The notes under the pieces are model-generated. The model searched no databases and was not told the DNA's origin. It saw only the letters and a program-made list of their open reading frames with translations. The position numbers and the translations under genes are program-made. Shown here one piece after another: positions 63,861-64,000 of a stretch of 64,000 nucleotides of DNA (its first letter is position 1; each line of letters starts with the position of its first letter). The stretch spans positions 188,533-252,532 of the forward strand of contig CANJZE010000002.1 of NCBI GenBank assembly GCA_947479455.1, written 5' to 3'. This stretch comes from Bacteroidota bacterium (GTDB taxonomy: Bacteria; Bacteroidota; Bacteroidia; Chitinophagales; LD1).

Positions 63861-64000
63861 GAGTCTGTTCAACAAACTGTGTCAAAAATTAAATTTGATA
63901 CAGCATGGAAGAAAAAAACAAAGAAGGATTCGACTTCAAGAAGTTTGAATCAGATGCCATTGAACAATTACGTTCAGGCAAAAAGTTAGAGGGTAAAGAC
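63861..64000 (+). mobile_element. IS256-family insertion element (left end, continues beyond window)
   Basis: The left end begins gagtctgttcaacaaactg and has the terminal sequence form seen in IS256-type elements. The transposase start is at 63905. A target duplication of 8-9 bases (tatcgcat or similar, just left of 63861) would be expected on the other side but cannot be seen. Confidence 0.7.
63905..64000 (+). CDS. IS256-family transposase, N-terminal fragment
   Basis: The visible 32 codons encode MEEKNKEGFDFKKFESDAI followed by EQLRSGKKLEGKD, matching the mutator-type transposase N-terminus, where a Gly-Lys-Asp precedes the first conserved block. The catalytic residues lie outside the window. 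It starts 44 bases inside the element's end. Confidence 0.7.
   Translation, partial: MEEKNKEGFDFKKFESDAIEQLRSGKKLEGKD

Noticed and set aside
63620..63862. 80-residue plus-strand open frame near the right edge
   Set aside because: Unnatural composition, and it is antisense to the more plausible minus-strand gene remnant that ends at 63686.

Overview
The window is a stretch of chromosome from a member of the Bacteroidota, probably near the Chitinophagales. This is inferred from three secreted giants with SprB-like or PKD-like repeats and/or type IX secretion (T9SS) C-terminal tails, a long Lgt, a DUF4199 gene, an A/T-rich coding style without clear Shine-Dalgarno sites, and dispersed palindromic repeats typical of the phylum. 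There is one RNA gene (RNase P RNA, rnpB). I saw no tRNA, rRNA or CRISPR array.

Layout. 1-5.2 kb: 5' part of a giant repeat-rich surface protein (minus strand, runs off the left edge). 5.6-9.5 kb: nitrilase-fold amidohydrolase, PP-loop N-acetyl-sugar amidotransferase and NodU/CmcH-type carbamoyltransferase, a probable sugar-decoration set. 9.5-12.1 kb: lgt and mtaB. 12.2-18.5 kb: polysaccharide/lipid-linked glycan operon (Gfo/Idh oxidoreductase, lipoprotein, polyprenyl sugar-phosphate transferase, acyl carrier protein, KAS III, GT2, GNAT). 18.5-29.4 kb: mainly housekeeping genes (GH1 glucosidase, holB, glutathione peroxidase, uvrC, Uma2 nuclease, methyltransferase, rnpB, NtrC-type regulator, GDP-mannose 3,5-epimerase-like SDR, fabI). 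29.4-36.0 kb: a 2203-residue secreted M4 metalloprotease with 14 SprB repeats. 36.2-42.0 kb: BatA/VWA protein, TPR-histidine kinase, a dihydroorotase homologue without metal ligands, DUF4199.

42.0-55.7 kb is an accessory island: GT2, GT4, a GHMP sugar kinase, a GT-C/TPR membrane protein, then three PhyH-type Fe/2-oxoglutarate oxygenases interleaved with two short paralogous GT2s and two paralogous radical-SAM proteins in alternating orientation. 55.7-63.6 kb holds a DUF1501/DUF1800 pair, a JmjC-like cupin whose iron-site acid is replaced by Gly (HxG), a frameshifted SGNH hydrolase and a Kelch/T9SS secreted protein. The right edge enters an IS256-family element that seems to have cut a small gene.

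The strongest candidates for something undescribed are the PhyH/GT2/radical-SAM island and the HxG cupin beside it. Next are the possible nitrilase-fed sugar amidotransferase, and a dispersed repeat that forms the P12 region of RNase P RNA. Functions are inferred from motifs read by eye; no database search was run.
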